DNA of 64,000 nt from CAIRTM01 sp963723235 (GCA_963723235.1 CAVRPV010000017.1:62001-126000), one strand, 5' to 3'. Numbered from the stretch's first letter, positions 8,767 through 18,691 are shown. Made by a program: numbers and translations. Notes: a model not told the origin generated them from the letters alone.

Positions 8767-9720
8767 ATACATGATCTCAATGTGTGACTGCTCGCGCAAA
8801 GCTGTATACCACTTCGTGTATAGCTTCTCAAAAGCCTGGCCATAGAGAGCGCGCTTGATGTCGCTCGCATACGTTTTCCAGGTTTGCGGTGTATCGCCGG
8901 AATCACGGAACGTGACCTTGATAATATGAAAACCGACCGGGGTTTTGATCACCGGGCTCACCGTATCGACGGGTATGCTGAAAGCTGCCTGCTCAATCTC
9001 CGGCAGCAGCTGGTTCTTATAGAAAAAACCAAGATCACCTTCTCCCGGTTCCGAGGGCCACTGAGAATACGCCGACGCCAGCTCTCCAAAAGAAGCTCCG
9101 GCTTCAAGCTGCGCACGAAGCGATTCAGCCCTGGTTTTCAACGCGCTGATCTGCTCTTCGGTGAAATCCTCCTTGACCAGCAGCAGAATCTGGCTCAGGC
9201 GCACGCGCGCACCCGGTTTCACGCTGGGCGCAATATTCTCATTATAATATTTTTCCATTTCAGCATCGCTGATGGTAACTTTCGCATGAACCTCGCGCCC
9301 GATCAGCTCCGAGGTTGTCAATTCTGTGCGCATAGCAGAGCGGACATCCTCAATCATGAGACCCGCGCCCTCAAGCTGACTCTGCATAGCTTTAAAGCTC
9401 ATATTATTGCGTACGAGCATGTTCTGCATCCCCTGATCAAGATCCTTGTCCTTGACCGTAATTTTCAAACGTTTTGCCTCCTGCAAGAGCAGTTTGCGCT
9501 CGACAAGCTGGTCAAGGATGCCGCGTTTTGTCGCCTGATCAGGTTTCTGCTTCTGATCAGCGCCCACCATGATAAGCACAAGATAGCGGTCGAATTCAGA
9601 CTGGGTTATGATCTCGTCGTTCACAACGGCGATAATCCGGTCAAACGTCTCAACAGCATCGACTCTCGGCGGGGCGATCAGCAACCCGAACAGGCACAGT
9701 ATGGAAACAACTCTCAGCAT
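8764..9720 (-). CDS. surA: SurA/PpiC-type periplasmic peptidyl-prolyl isomerase and chaperone
   Basis: 318 residues from ATG 9720; the frame is open further up, but this start gives a signal peptide (MLRVVSILCLFGLLIAPP). The SurA N-domain starts at about residue 25 (DRIIAVVNDEIITQSEFDRY). One parvulin rotamase domain spans ~170-270 (LSQILLLV, FGELASAYSQWPS, GDLGFF, VKTPVGFHII-type). A C-terminal helix follows. E. coli SurA has two rotamase domains, so this is the short one-domain form. It helps fold outer-membrane proteins. It follows mfd on the same strand, and its stop codon is supplied by an inverted-repeat element. Confidence 0.85.
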   Translation of the reverse strand: MLRVVSILCLFGLLIAPPRVDAVETFDRIIAVVNDEIITQSEFDRYLVLIMVGADQKQKPDQATKRGILDQLVERKLLLQEAKRLKITVKDKDLDQGMQNMLVRNNMSFKAMQSQLEGAGLMIEDVRSAMRTELTTSELIGREVHAKVTISDAEMEKYYNENIAPSVKPGARVRLSQILLLVKEDFTEEQISALKTRAESLRAQLEAGASFGELASAYSQWPSEPGEGDLGFFYKNQLLPEIEQAAFSIPVDTVSPVIKTPVGFHIIKVTFRDSGDTPQTWKTYASDIKRALYGQAFEKLYTKWYTALREQSHIEIMY

Positions 9721-9786
9721 GCACACACCCTTTAGAAAAAAAACAACGGCATACACCGCTTCAATCAATTTCGGCAGTATAGCGCT

Positions 9787-12700
9787 TTAACCACGACTTT
9801 GCAACTGCTTCAATATGGCACGGACCTCTGCCGGCATGTCAGCATCAGGGGCAACCCTGACATGCAGTTTCAATTCGGGCGTAAACTTGAAACGCCCCGG
9901 ATCAGCGCTGACAATTCGCAGGATATGATCAAGCTGCTCGGAGGCATCATCGTGAAAGCTTAACACCAGGCAGCCCTTATAGTAATCAATAGAGGTGATC
10001 AATAGAGCGCGCAGCACAATGCGCAGGCGTGCGACCTCCAGCAGCAACTCGACCTGCTCCGGCAGAACACCGTAGCGGTCGCGCATTTCCTCTTCAATAT
10101 CGCGGGATTCATCATCAGTAAGCGTTGACGCTATGCGGCGATACAGCACCAGGCGCTGATTCACGTCCGGAACATAATCCTTCGGAATATAGGCCTGCAG
10201 CTGCAGGTTGACTGCCGGGTCGATTTTGGGGCGCGCCTGCTCGCCTTTAAACTCGGCGATGGTCTCGGCAAGCAGCTCCAGATACATATCCATGCCGACC
10301 GAGGCCATGTGGCCCGACTGCGCATGCCCCAGTATATTGCCGGCCCCCCGGATCTGAAGATCACGGGTCGCCAGCCGGTAGCCGGAACCAAGCTCGCTGA
10401 ATTCACTGAGCGCTTCAAGGCGCTTGGCAGCCTCCCGGCTGACAATGCTTGTGCCCGGAACCAGCATGCAGGCATAGGCACGAACTTTGCCGCGGCCAAC
10501 GCGCCCGCGCAGCTGATACATCTGGGCCAGTCCCAGACGATGCGCATTATTGATGATGATTGTATTCGCGCTGGGGAAATCAAGGCCGGATTCGATAATC
10601 GTGGTGCACAACAGCACATTGATTTCCCCGCGCACAAAACGCAGCATGACATCCTCAAGCTCATGCTCGTTCATCTGACCGTGAGCGATTCCCAGCTGCA
10701 TTTCCGGCACCAGACGGCGCAAATACACTGCCATTGATTCAATTGATCGCACGCGGTCATGCACAAAGAATACCTGCCCGCCGCGCTTAAGTTCGCGCAT
10801 GATCGCCTCCCGGATAAGCGCTTCATCGAAATGGGCGATAACGGTGCGGATCGACATGCGGTCCTGCGGCGGTGTTTCAATGGTTGAAAAATCGCGCACA
10901 CCGAACAGCGACAGCTGCAGGGTGCGCGGAATCGGGGTTGCGGTCAGGGTCAACACATCAACCATGCGTTTGATCTGCTTGATTTTTTCCTTCTGCTTAA
11001 CGCCGAAACGATGCTCCTCATCAATTACCAGCAGGCCCAGGTCCTTGAAAACAACATCCCGGCTGACCAGCCTGTGCGTACCGATGATAATATCAATGGT
11101 GCCCTGCCCCAACTCAGCAATAATCCGGCGCTGATCCTTCGGGCTGCGGAACCGGCTGATAATATCAACCCGCACGGGATAGGGAGCAAGCCGGGCCCGA
11201 AAGGTCTGATAGTGCTGCTGGGCAAGTATTGTGGTCGGCACGAACACGGCTGTCTGCTTACCCTGCATGGCCGCGCGAAAAGCGGCCCGCAGGGCCACTT
11301 CAGTTTTTCCGTAGCCGACATCACCGCAGACAAGCCGGTCCATCGGACGCTCGGAGGTCATGTCCTGCATGACATCCTGAATGGCGGCAGCCTGATCGGG
11401 GGTTTCCTCAAACGGAAACGCCGCCTCAAACTCGCGGTAATAATGGTCAGGCGGGGTAAATGCATGTCCGCGATACACCTTGCGCGCGGAATAAAGTTCA
11501 ATCAGCTCGTGGGCGATTTTCTCGACCGACTCCTTGACCTTGCGCTTGGTGCTCTGCCAGCCCATGCCGCCGAGCCTGTCGAGCTTCGGGGGAGAATCCT
11601 CGGCACATTCGTATTTATTGATAAGCGTGATGCGGTCAACCGGCAAAAAAAGACGGTCGCCGCCCAGGTATTCCAGGCGCAGATAATCAGCCTGCACCCC
11701 GCCGGCATTCAGCGTTTCAAGCCCGCGATATATCCCGATGCCGTTATCACGATGCACGATATAGTCACCGGGCAAAAGATCACTGAAATCAGACAGCGCG
11801 GTTCCGGAGCGCAGGCGCGCACTGCGAGTGCGATGTTTCTTCTCGCCGAAAATCTCCTGTTCGGTCAACAGCACGAAGCGACCCGCATCGGTGCGAAATC
11901 CCCGCGCAATTGCACCCGTGAAAATTTCAACTGAGCCCGGCAAGGGTCGCTCAAGCAGCGCAGCGCAGGACGTATCAGCTATAAAATCGGCCCTCAGGCC
12001 GTAATCAGCAAACAAACCGCACAGGCGCTCGCACTGGCTTTTGGTGTGACAGGCCACAAGCACGCGATATCCGTCCTCAAGCCAGTTCTCCATGCGCGCT
12101 GCCAGCGCTGTCAGCACCCCGTCACTGCTGTCTACGGCCAGCAGTTCCTGCCTGATATCATCATTTGCCTGCGTAGCGAAGAGAACCTGCGGCAGCGTAC
12201 GCCGGGCTGTCCAGCTTTCAAAACAAAGCGTCTGTGTGCATATCTGCGCATCAGACGGGTCTATAAAGGGCAGAAACATCTCCGTTGGTTCGGATGCGGC
12301 GCGGCGCTCTTCGCAGGTCGCCTGAAAACCGGAGAGAACATCCTGCTCAAGGGCGGCGATCTGCCGGGCGGATTCATCCGGATCGCACCAGATCGCCAGG
12401 GTATCGGACGAAAGATAATCAATCAGCGACGCGGTGTGCGCATACACCAGTGACAGGCAGTAATCTGATCCTGCCGGAAGAAACCCGCTGTGCAGATTTT
12501 CAACAAACGCCTGCCTCCGTGAACCTTCAAACGCCTGGGGATTTTCGGCAACACGCGCGGACAGGCCCGCCTGAACCTCGGGGCTGAGAATCAGCTCGCG
12601 CACCGGTGTAATATGCACGCAGGCAAGGTCGGTGTGCGAGCGCTGGGTGCGTGGATCAAACAGGCGCATTGATTCAACCGTATCGCCAAACAGATCAATG

Positions 12701-13374
12701 CGCACAGGGCAGACGTAGCCCGGCGGAAAGATATCAAGAATTTCGCCGCGCACGCTTATATCGCCGCGATCCTCGGCCAGATTGACGCGCGTGTAACCGC
12801 AGGCAATCAGTGTGCGCAGCAGGGCGTCGCGGTCAAGCATGTCGCCGACCGCAATATCACAGCAGGCGTCAATCAAAATCTCCGGCGGCACAACACGCTG
12901 CTGCAAAGCCCGGCTGCAGGTGACCGTAATCAGGGGTCTGGTGGAAGCGCATAAACGATAGAGCGCCCACAATCGCCGGGCGCTCACGTCGCAGTGGATC
13001 AGCACCTGCTCATAGGGACGGGTATCGGGCGGCGGGAAAAAACACACATCACTTTCGGGGCCATCATCCTGATTGCGAAAAAACAGCAGTTCGGAATACA
13101 GTTCAAGCGCATCATCGCGCGTGGGAGCGATAATGCAGAGCGGGCGCTTGAGTGCGTCAAACAGCAGGGACGCTGCCAGGGCGCCGGCTGAGCCCCGGAT
13201 GCCGGAGGCATACAGCAACGGCGCGCTCTGACTCAGCGCGTCCAGCAGCGCGCGGCCTGATGTTTTTTCACTGAAAAATGCGGAACCGGCTATGGTCATA
13301 CGGCGTGGAGAGTACTCGGCATTGGGAAAACTGATTGGATGCGGATCGACACGCAAGCGCACCGGCCTTTTCAA
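9787..13374 (-). CDS. mfd: Transcription-repair coupling factor Mfd
   Basis: 1,195 residues, close to the usual ~1,150. A UvrB-homologous N-terminal module is followed by an RNA-polymerase-interacting domain (GDYIVHRDNGIGIYRG, about 520). The RecG-like translocase has Walker A GDVGYGKTEVALRA, motif II DEEH and motif III TLTATPIPRTL, and a TRCF C-domain ends the protein. It displaces RNA polymerase stalled at lesions and recruits UvrA. The outermost start is a TTG at 13374, six bases after lolA; ATG 13299 (MTIAGSAFF) fits the family N-terminus better. Neither has a good ribosome site, so the start is unsure. Confidence 0.96.
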   Translation of the reverse strand: MKRPVRLRVDPHPISFPNAEYSPRRMTIAGSAFFSEKTSGRALLDALSQSAPLLYASGIRGSAGALAASLLFDALKRPLCIIAPTRDDALELYSELLFFRNQDDGPESDVCFFPPPDTRPYEQVLIHCDVSARRLWALYRLCASTRPLITVTCSRALQQRVVPPEILIDACCDIAVGDMLDRDALLRTLIACGYTRVNLAEDRGDISVRGEILDIFPPGYVCPVRIDLFGDTVESMRLFDPRTQRSHTDLACVHITPVRELILSPEVQAGLSARVAENPQAFEGSRRQAFVENLHSGFLPAGSDYCLSLVYAHTASLIDYLSSDTLAIWCDPDESARQIAALEQDVLSGFQATCEERRAASEPTEMFLPFIDPSDAQICTQTLCFESWTARRTLPQVLFATQANDDIRQELLAVDSSDGVLTALAARMENWLEDGYRVLVACHTKSQCERLCGLFADYGLRADFIADTSCAALLERPLPGSVEIFTGAIARGFRTDAGRFVLLTEQEIFGEKKHRTRSARLRSGTALSDFSDLLPGDYIVHRDNGIGIYRGLETLNAGGVQADYLRLEYLGGDRLFLPVDRITLINKYECAEDSPPKLDRLGGMGWQSTKRKVKESVEKIAHELIELYSARKVYRGHAFTPPDHYYREFEAAFPFEETPDQAAAIQDVMQDMTSERPMDRLVCGDVGYGKTEVALRAAFRAAMQGKQTAVFVPTTILAQQHYQTFRARLAPYPVRVDIISRFRSPKDQRRIIAELGQGTIDIIIGTHRLVSRDVVFKDLGLLVIDEEHRFGVKQKEKIKQIKRMVDVLTLTATPIPRTLQLSLFGVRDFSTIETPPQDRMSIRTVIAHFDEALIREAIMRELKRGGQVFFVHDRVRSIESMAVYLRRLVPEMQLGIAHGQMNEHELEDVMLRFVRGEINVLLCTTIIESGLDFPSANTIIINNAHRLGLAQMYQLRGRVGRGKVRAYACMLVPGTSIVSREAAKRLEALSEFSELGSGYRLATRDLQIRGAGNILGHAQSGHMASVGMDMYLELLAETIAEFKGEQARPKIDPAVNLQLQAYIPKDYVPDVNQRLVLYRRIASTLTDDESRDIEEEMRDRYGVLPEQVELLLEVARLRIVLRALLITSIDYYKGCLVLSFHDDASEQLDHILRIVSADPGRFKFTPELKLHVRVAPDADMPAEVRAILKQLQSRG

Positions 13375-13380
13375 ACACGG

Positions 13381-14046
13381 CTACAGTTGCGGCGGTTCGA
13401 AAATATCGACACCGCTCGGCGGCGTAAAGGTAAACAGCGAATCGGACAGGCCCTGGTCTACCTTGATATCATCGAACCTCAACTCGGTGCGGTTACCGAA
13501 CGCATCAAGAAGCGACGTTTTGCGAATCATATAACTCGCCGGGTCAAGCCACAAAACAAGCTTGCTGAGCGTCGGGTCAGGCTCAATCGGCACAAGCTCA
13601 AGCATGACCTGATCGCTTGTGTCTTCGGGTGTGCGCTGCACGAAAGTTGCCCTGAATTTAGACAGAACATCCATCCTCCCGCGAAACAGATCAGCAACGA
13701 TATGCTGCGGAAGCGTGGTATAATTATTTTTCATGGCCTGCTTCTCAGCCGGCAGATAGAACCACAGGGTTTTGCCGTCCAGAACGATAAGCTGTTCCTC
13801 CGGCGTTTCATATTTCCAGAGCATCTTGCCGACTTTCTTGAAATAAACACGGCCCTCAGCCCGCTGCACAACCGCGATAGCGCCCGACCTGGTCTCCTGC
13901 TGAAAAGCGGCCTGCATGTCTTTCAGCGATTCATACGCCTGCTCCAGCTTCTTGACTTCCTGCGCAATGTCGCCAGTAGCACCGACAGCGTTCATCGGCA
14001 AAACTGACAGCAGCAGAGCTGCACACGCGGTGATTATCAGCTTCAT
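13381..14046 (-). CDS. lolA: LolA-like outer-membrane lipoprotein carrier protein
   Basis: 221 residues from ATG 14046, preceded by GGGAAG. Signal peptide MKLIITACAALLLSVLPM is cut near AVGA. The mature part shows LolA-type features: a helix KLEQAYESLKDMQAAFQQET, then strands GRVYFKKVGKMLWKYETP and LIVLDGKTLWFYLP, with MIRKTSLLDAFGN near the end. It shuttles lipoproteins from LolCDE to the outer membrane. The ftsK-lolA order is the same as in enterobacteria, which supports the call, and mfd follows almost directly. Confidence 0.88.
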   Translation of the reverse strand: MKLIITACAALLLSVLPMNAVGATGDIAQEVKKLEQAYESLKDMQAAFQQETRSGAIAVVQRAEGRVYFKKVGKMLWKYETPEEQLIVLDGKTLWFYLPAEKQAMKNNYTTLPQHIVADLFRGRMDVLSKFRATFVQRTPEDTSDQVMLELVPIEPDPTLSKLVLWLDPASYMIRKTSLLDAFGNRTELRFDDIKVDQGLSDSLFTFTPPSGVDIFEPPQL

Positions 14047-14109
14047 ATAATTATCTTCCCTGCATACACCCGGCAGACATGAGCGGGTTCGTGAAAAGTA
14101 ATCTTTGAC

Positions 14110-14250
14110 GGGCTGTTCAAAAATATCCGGATGCAAGGCGCGCGTAACAGTCATGAGGAATGAGGCGTACTTTTGCGTACGCCGCAGTGACGAATGATGA
14201 GCGCAATCCCGCTGTAGCGGGACAGACGGATGTTTTTCAACAGCCCTCTA
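14110..14250. mobile_element. MITE-like terminal-inverted-repeat element, copy 2
   Basis: GGGCTGTT(C/G)AAAAA(T/C)ATCCG occurs at both ends in inverted orientation. The internal GGATGCAAGGCG and GACGAATGATGAG blocks match copy 1 at 8621-8766. Nested hairpins include GGCGTAC/GTACGCC (about 14169-14186) and CCCGCTGTAGCGGG (about 14209-14222). As in copy 1, the outer TAG (14248-14250) is the stop codon of the upstream minus-strand gene, here ftsK. It sits in the ftsK-lolA gap and probably forms a strong RNA structure. Confidence 0.75.
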
Positions 14251-16551
14251 CAATTTGTTAACCAGCACCTCTCTGGGCTTAACCCCGTCACTCTGGCCGA
14301 CAACACCGTCGCGCTCCATGCGCTCAATCATGCGCGCGGCCCGGTTATATCCTATGCGCATGCGACGCTGCAGATTGGATATGGATGCAGCCCGTGTTTC
14401 AGTCACCAGCGCTACCGCCTTGTCATAGAGCTCATCATAGTCATCCTCTTCTTCAACCGCGGATTCGTCTGCACGCGCGGCAAGAATCGTTTCATCATAG
14501 GTGGGCTGCGCCTGTTTCTTAATAAACTCGGTCACCCGGGTTATCTCCTGCTCGGAAATAAACGCACCGTGTATGCGCTGCAGGCGCGAGGTGCCGGGCG
14601 GGAGAAACAGCATGTCACCGTTTCCAAGCAGCTTCTCCGAGCCCATCGTATCAAGGATGGTGCGCGAGTCGACCTTGGATGAAACCTTGAATGAAATCCG
14701 GCTGGGGAAATTGGCCTTGATCACACCGGTCAGGATATCAACCGAGGGGCGCTGGGTTGCGATCAGCAAATGTATTCCCGAGGCGCGTGCCATCTGGGCC
14801 AGACGGGCGATGAACAGCTCAACATCGCGCGCGGCTATCATCATCAGATCGGCAAGCTCGTCAATCACGACCACGATATAGGGCATCAAGGCCGGCTGCG
14901 GCTCAGATGAGCCGGGTTTCCAGGTCTCGCGTTCATGCTCGATTTTCTTATTGTACTGCACGATGTCACGGGTGCCCTTCTCGGCCAGCATGCGGTAGCG
15001 ACGGTCCATTTCCTCAACAGCCCACTGCAGCGCGACCGCGGCTTTTTTTGGATTGACCACGACCGGATGCAGAAGATGCGGTATGCCGTCATAGGGAAAC
15101 AGCTCCAGACGCTTGGGATCGATCATCAGAAAGCGGACCTGATCAGGCGTGGCCTTGAACAGAATACTGCAGATAACCGTATTCACAAAAACGCTTTTGC
15201 CCGATCCGGTCGTTCCTGCCACCAGAAGATGGGGCATACGCGCCAGATCATTGATGACCGTACCGCCGCCGATATCCTTGCCCAGCCCGAGGGTAAGAAG
15301 CGACTTGGACTGCAGGAATTCATCGCGCGCCACGATTTCCCTGAAGGAAACGGTTTTGCGTTTCTTGCTGGGCAGCTCAATACCCACGACCGATTTGCCC
15401 GGAATGGGTGCAATGCGCACGCTGATGGCCTTCAGGGCCAGGGCCAGATCATCGGCAAGGTTCACAATCTTGTTGAGCTTCACCCCGGAGGCAGGCTCAA
15501 ATTCAAAACGGGTTATCACCGGCCCCGGGCCGATTTCAACCACGCGGCCGCGAACACCGAAATCCGCCAACGTCTGCAAAAGAACTTCGGCGTCATCGCG
15601 CAGACGCTCACGGTCTACTTCAATGCCGGCATCATCAGCCAAATCAAGCAGGGAAAGCGGGGGCAGCATATAGGTGGCATAGTTTGCAGCCTTTTTGGGT
15701 GCAAAATCTTCCGCGCCATCAGGCGCATTCTTCGCATGCTCTTTTTCAAGGTAAATATGGATCGGGATGTCATCCGGCACGCTGAAATCTTCGGTTGGCT
15801 TATCATCCGATGGCTTATCATCCGGGACAAACACCTGTTCCAAAGTCGCGCTCTCCTGCGGAATGATGCGTGCAGGACGAACCTGCCGCTCAGATGCGGC
15901 TCTGGCAGCACGGCGTTCCCAGATGAGCACCAGCATATCAACACAAGGCTTCAGCACGCGCTCGCGCAACCCGTCAACTATTCTGCCCGAGAGCACCACA
16001 AAGGATACGCGGGTCAAAACCATAATGTTGATCAGGGCCAGCAAAAGGACAAGAAGATATGCGCCGACACGACCGATCGTGCTGTCCAGTAACCGGGCAA
16101 ACAGACCCCCGAAAAGCTCTCCGCCTGCATTGAAGCGATAGCGCTGCAGTTCAAGATCGCCGAATGCCAGGCTGAGGAACACCTCGATGATAATGAACAG
16201 CACACAGGCACAGCACACTGCGAAACCAGAACCAGCGGTCAAAACAGGGCCTGAAAAGCAGCTTGATATGCCAGCCACAGCATGAATACCGGAACGATAA
16301 AAGCGCCAAAACCCAACAGGACTTCAAACAAAAATCCGGCGCAGTAGGAACCGATCAGACCGCCAAGGTTGACAATAAGCTCGGGACGCTCGCTGTATTG
16401 TACGGTAAACGAGGGGTCATTCAGGAGCGTAGCTAAAAAGACAGACACCTACAAAAAAGGCAAGTGCGATCAGAATAATTCCGGAAAACTCCCTGCCCGG
16501 ATGCATGCGCGGCACACGCACAGCGCCTTTCTTTTTCCTTGCCTTAGCCAT
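14248..16551 (-). CDS. ftsK: FtsK/SpoIIIE DNA translocase, N-terminal part frameshifted twice
   Basis: About 768 codons. The intact 3' frame (14248-16278) has the beta and gamma parts: Walker A GTTGSGKSVFVNT, Walker B IVVVIDELADLMM, the RASGIHLLIATQRPS segment and a C-terminal gamma winged helix (LQRRMRIGYNRAARMIERM) that reads KOPS/SRS sites. The 5' part starts at ATG 16551 (MAKARKKKGAVRVPR) and encodes the membrane helices. An extra base near 16422 breaks SYAPNDPSF, and a second shift lies between 16239 and 16278. FtsK is normally essential for chromosome segregation at division, so the shifts may be sequence errors. lolA follows. Confidence 0.9.
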
Positions 16552-16646
16552 ATAAATCCATAACTCCCGCTACCATGCTGCACTACGGCGCATTGTATGC
16601 AGATTAAAGATCAGCCTCAAAGGGTCACTGTTCTTTTGACCAGACA

Positions 16647-16988
16647 TCATTGTGCACAGCACTTTTTGTATTTCTTGCCGCTGCCGCACGGGCAGGCCTC
16701 ATTACGACCGGGCCGGCTGTCGCTGACGACCGGCCGGGGCGGGTTCAGCAGACGCTCAAGTTCGCTGATATCCTCTGCTGCATCCGGGTCGACATCTATG
16801 GAACATGCCCAGCCATGTTCGTCGCAAACAGCCCTGATCTCGGCTTCACGTTCAGGACTTGCCACGCTCAGCTGCGCGGGATTTTTCCCGGTCCCGAGCT
16901 TTGCTTCCCTGAGGCCGTCAAAAATTGTGCCCTCATGCTCGCGGCTCACCCGCGGCGCTTTCCGGGGGTTAAATACTCGTTTTCCCAT
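16647..16988 (-). CDS. SEC-C metal-binding motif protein (PBPRA1643-like)
   Basis: 113 residues from ATG 16988, which is preceded by AAGGGA; the frame also opens with a TTG six bases earlier. The N-terminus MGKRVFNPRKAPRV and the C-terminal zinc motif CPCGSGKKYKKCC match the small SEC-C family TIGR04102 as I recall it. The SEC-C motif (CxCxnCC), known from SecA and YecA, binds zinc. A near-consensus promoter lies 95 bp upstream. The role is unknown. Confidence 0.8.
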   Translation of the reverse strand: MGKRVFNPRKAPRVSREHEGTIFDGLREAKLGTGKNPAQLSVASPEREAEIRAVCDEHGWACSIDVDPDAAEDISELERLLNPPRPVVSDSRPGRNEACPCGSGKKYKKCCAQ

Positions 16989-17029
16989 ATACAATCCCTT
17001 CGTAACAACTACGCGGCTGCCAGGTGCAG

Positions 17030-17056
17030 CTAACCTGCAACTTCACTGCCGCTCAT
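17030..17056 (-). CDS. Possible eight-codon leader ORF
   Basis: ATG 17056 lies nine bases after AAGGAG and reads M-S-G-S-E-V-A-G-stop, between the promoter at 17084-17111 and the SEC-C gene. The ribosome site is strong, but so short a frame can arise by chance and no attenuator hairpin follows it. Kept as a weak candidate. Confidence 0.2.
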   Translation of the reverse strand: MSGSEVAG

Positions 17057-17083
17057 CTATTGCAGCTCCTTAGTAATCAAGGT

Positions 17084-17111
17084 ATCATAATAGCAGCAGT
17101 TTTTTTGTCAA
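17084..17111 (-). promoter_or_regulatory. Sigma70-type promoter for the SEC-C gene
   Basis: On the minus strand TTGACA (17106-17111) is separated by 16 bases from TATGAT (17084-17089). Transcription would start near 17075 and give an ~85-base leader to the ATG at 16988. Confidence 0.65.
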
Positions 17112-17252
17112 GATTAATCGCCATGCGCAGGGGCCATCACAAGAAAGGCTTTGACTCCGCAGGCCTGATACAGTACAACCGTAGCGGCTGAAACCAAACC
17201 ATACAGACCAGAATCCGGGCACTCATCGAATCACACATCATCGACCTTCACC

Positions 17253-17942
17253 ATGAAACTATACCTGCTTTTTGATATTGACGGCACCTTGATCAACACA
17301 GGCGGGGCCGGCCTGCGCGCGATGAAAACCGCGGCAGCTGAATGTCTCGGAGATGAACGCCTGCTTGAGGGCTGCTCGTTTGCCGGTAAAACCGACCGGA
17401 GTATTATTCGGGATCTCATTCGCCGAGCAGATATTCAATCAGACATTGAACAAAAAACCCTCGCGATGTACGCATGCTATATCAAACTGCTTGGGAAATA
17501 TCTGGCAGGAGCCGAAAGCTTTTTTGTCTATCCGCATGTTGCGAGTTTACTGCAGCAATTAAACTGTGAACCGGATCTGGAACTGGCGCTGCTGACCGGC
17601 AACCTCGAACAGGGCGCCCGCCTGAAACTTGAGCACGCTGCCCTGTGGCACTACTTTCGCTGGGGTGTATACGGTGAAGTTTCTGAGGACCGCAATGATC
17701 TTTCCCGCAAGGCGCTGGAGATTATCACTAAAAAGGACGGGCAGATTGATCCGCAAAGGGTGGTTGTTATCGGCGATACTGTAAGCGACATTCGCTGCGG
17801 GCAGGCAATTGGAGCCACCACCATTGCCTATTCAGCCGGATTTGAACCTGCTGAAAAACTGCGCCCCATCAACCCCGATCATCTCATCGATGATTTCAGG
17901 CACATACCCGCCATCATAGCGCAACTGCGCGAGCGCCTTTAG
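17253..17942 (+). CDS. HAD-superfamily phosphatase, phosphoglycolate-phosphatase-like
   Basis: 229 residues. Motif I is FDIDGTLIN (Asp8 nucleophile, Asp10 acid/base), motif II is LLTGN, and the acidic motif IV is VVIGDTVSDI. The cap inserted after motif I is helical (C1), as in Gph and beta-phosphoglucomutase relatives. It hydrolyses a small phosphate ester; the substrate is not clear from sequence. It stands alone on the plus strand with no strong ribosome site. Confidence 0.82.
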   Translation: MKLYLLFDIDGTLINTGGAGLRAMKTAAAECLGDERLLEGCSFAGKTDRSIIRDLIRRADIQSDIEQKTLAMYACYIKLLGKYLAGAESFFVYPHVASLLQQLNCEPDLELALLTGNLEQGARLKLEHAALWHYFRWGVYGEVSEDRNDLSRKALEIITKKDGQIDPQRVVVIGDTVSDIRCGQAIGATTIAYSAGFEPAEKLRPINPDHLIDDFRHIPAIIAQLRERL

Positions 17943-18062
17943 CGCATTTCACAAACAAACATAACCGTTTGTAATGTGCCTGTTATCTCGACCAACGGGA
18001 GAGATCTTGCCGTTTTGGATATAAAATATATAAGAGGAGACGCCCTTAAATAAGTAACTATC

Positions 18063-18222
18063 TTAAACCCCAAGCCTGTACTTGTTGCGTTTGGCAATTT
18101 CCGCGCCTCGCTTTACTGCGTAGCTCACAGCCGAAACCGTCAGAGAAAATAATCCGTGCCAGTTCGGTAAACGGCACTTTCAATTCGCGGGCTGCCCAGA
18201 AGCACAACTGACTGCGCGCACA
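18063..18222 (-). pseudogene. Relic of a REP-associated tyrosine transposase (Y1/RAYT) C-terminus
   Basis: On the minus strand the frame reads SQLCFWAARELKVPFTELAR, then after a one-base shift VSAVSYAVKRGAEIAKRN and a stop. This resembles the DnaA-like HTH tail of REP-associated IS200-type transposases (pattern 'FWAVRELG...PAVSYAVRRGE'). The catalytic HUH/Tyr part is missing; the cytochrome gene begins 8 bp upstream of the remnant. It marks past insertion activity at this boundary. Confidence 0.5.
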
Positions 18223-18229
18223 TTCGCAT

Positions 18230-18691
18230 CTACTTGGTGTGCTTTATCTGCTCAAAAGCCTTTTTGAAATCAAATCCTTTGTAATGCGGGCTGTCACTGT
18301 TATGGCATCGTATGCAGTTCGCCTCTCCGGTTAACAGCCCACTCTCAATTTTGATCTTCCGCTGAACATCAGGCGGCGCTTTTCTGTTTTCCTTTTTTTG
18401 AAAAAAAGCGCTTGTTAAACAGCCACCAGCACCATGACATGCTTCGCATTGCACATTGGGCACATCAGGGCTGTTATTGGTCGTATGGCACTTGATGCAC
18501 CCGGGGTCTTTCTTCTCCGCCGGACTCAGCCTGTCAAATGTTGTCGCGTGCTTTGTCTGCTGCCACATTCCGTATATTTTTTCATGACAGTTCGCACACT
18601 TTTCAGCGCCCTTGTATTTGCCGGGTTCAGCGCCTGCACAAAGCGGATAAAGGAGAAAGCACAGCGCCAGCAGCATAATTATTTTTTTCAT
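18230..18691 (-). CDS. Periplasmic tetraheme cytochrome c
   Basis: 153 residues with a signal peptide (MKKIIMLLALCFLLYPLC, cut near AGA). Four CxxCH heme sites are visible: CANCH (32-36), CIKCH, CEACH and CIRCH, with extra histidines (KHATTF, SPHYKG) that could be distal ligands. The spacing resembles the cytochrome c554-type multiheme family. It is exported and takes part in electron transfer, so the host probably respires anaerobically. It is the last gene of a long minus-strand run of exported proteins, 20 bp after the TPR gene. Confidence 0.85.
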   Translation of the reverse strand: MKKIIMLLALCFLLYPLCAGAEPGKYKGAEKCANCHEKIYGMWQQTKHATTFDRLSPAEKKDPGCIKCHTTNNSPDVPNVQCEACHGAGGCLTSAFFQKKENRKAPPDVQRKIKIESGLLTGEANCIRCHNSDSPHYKGFDFKKAFEQIKHTK

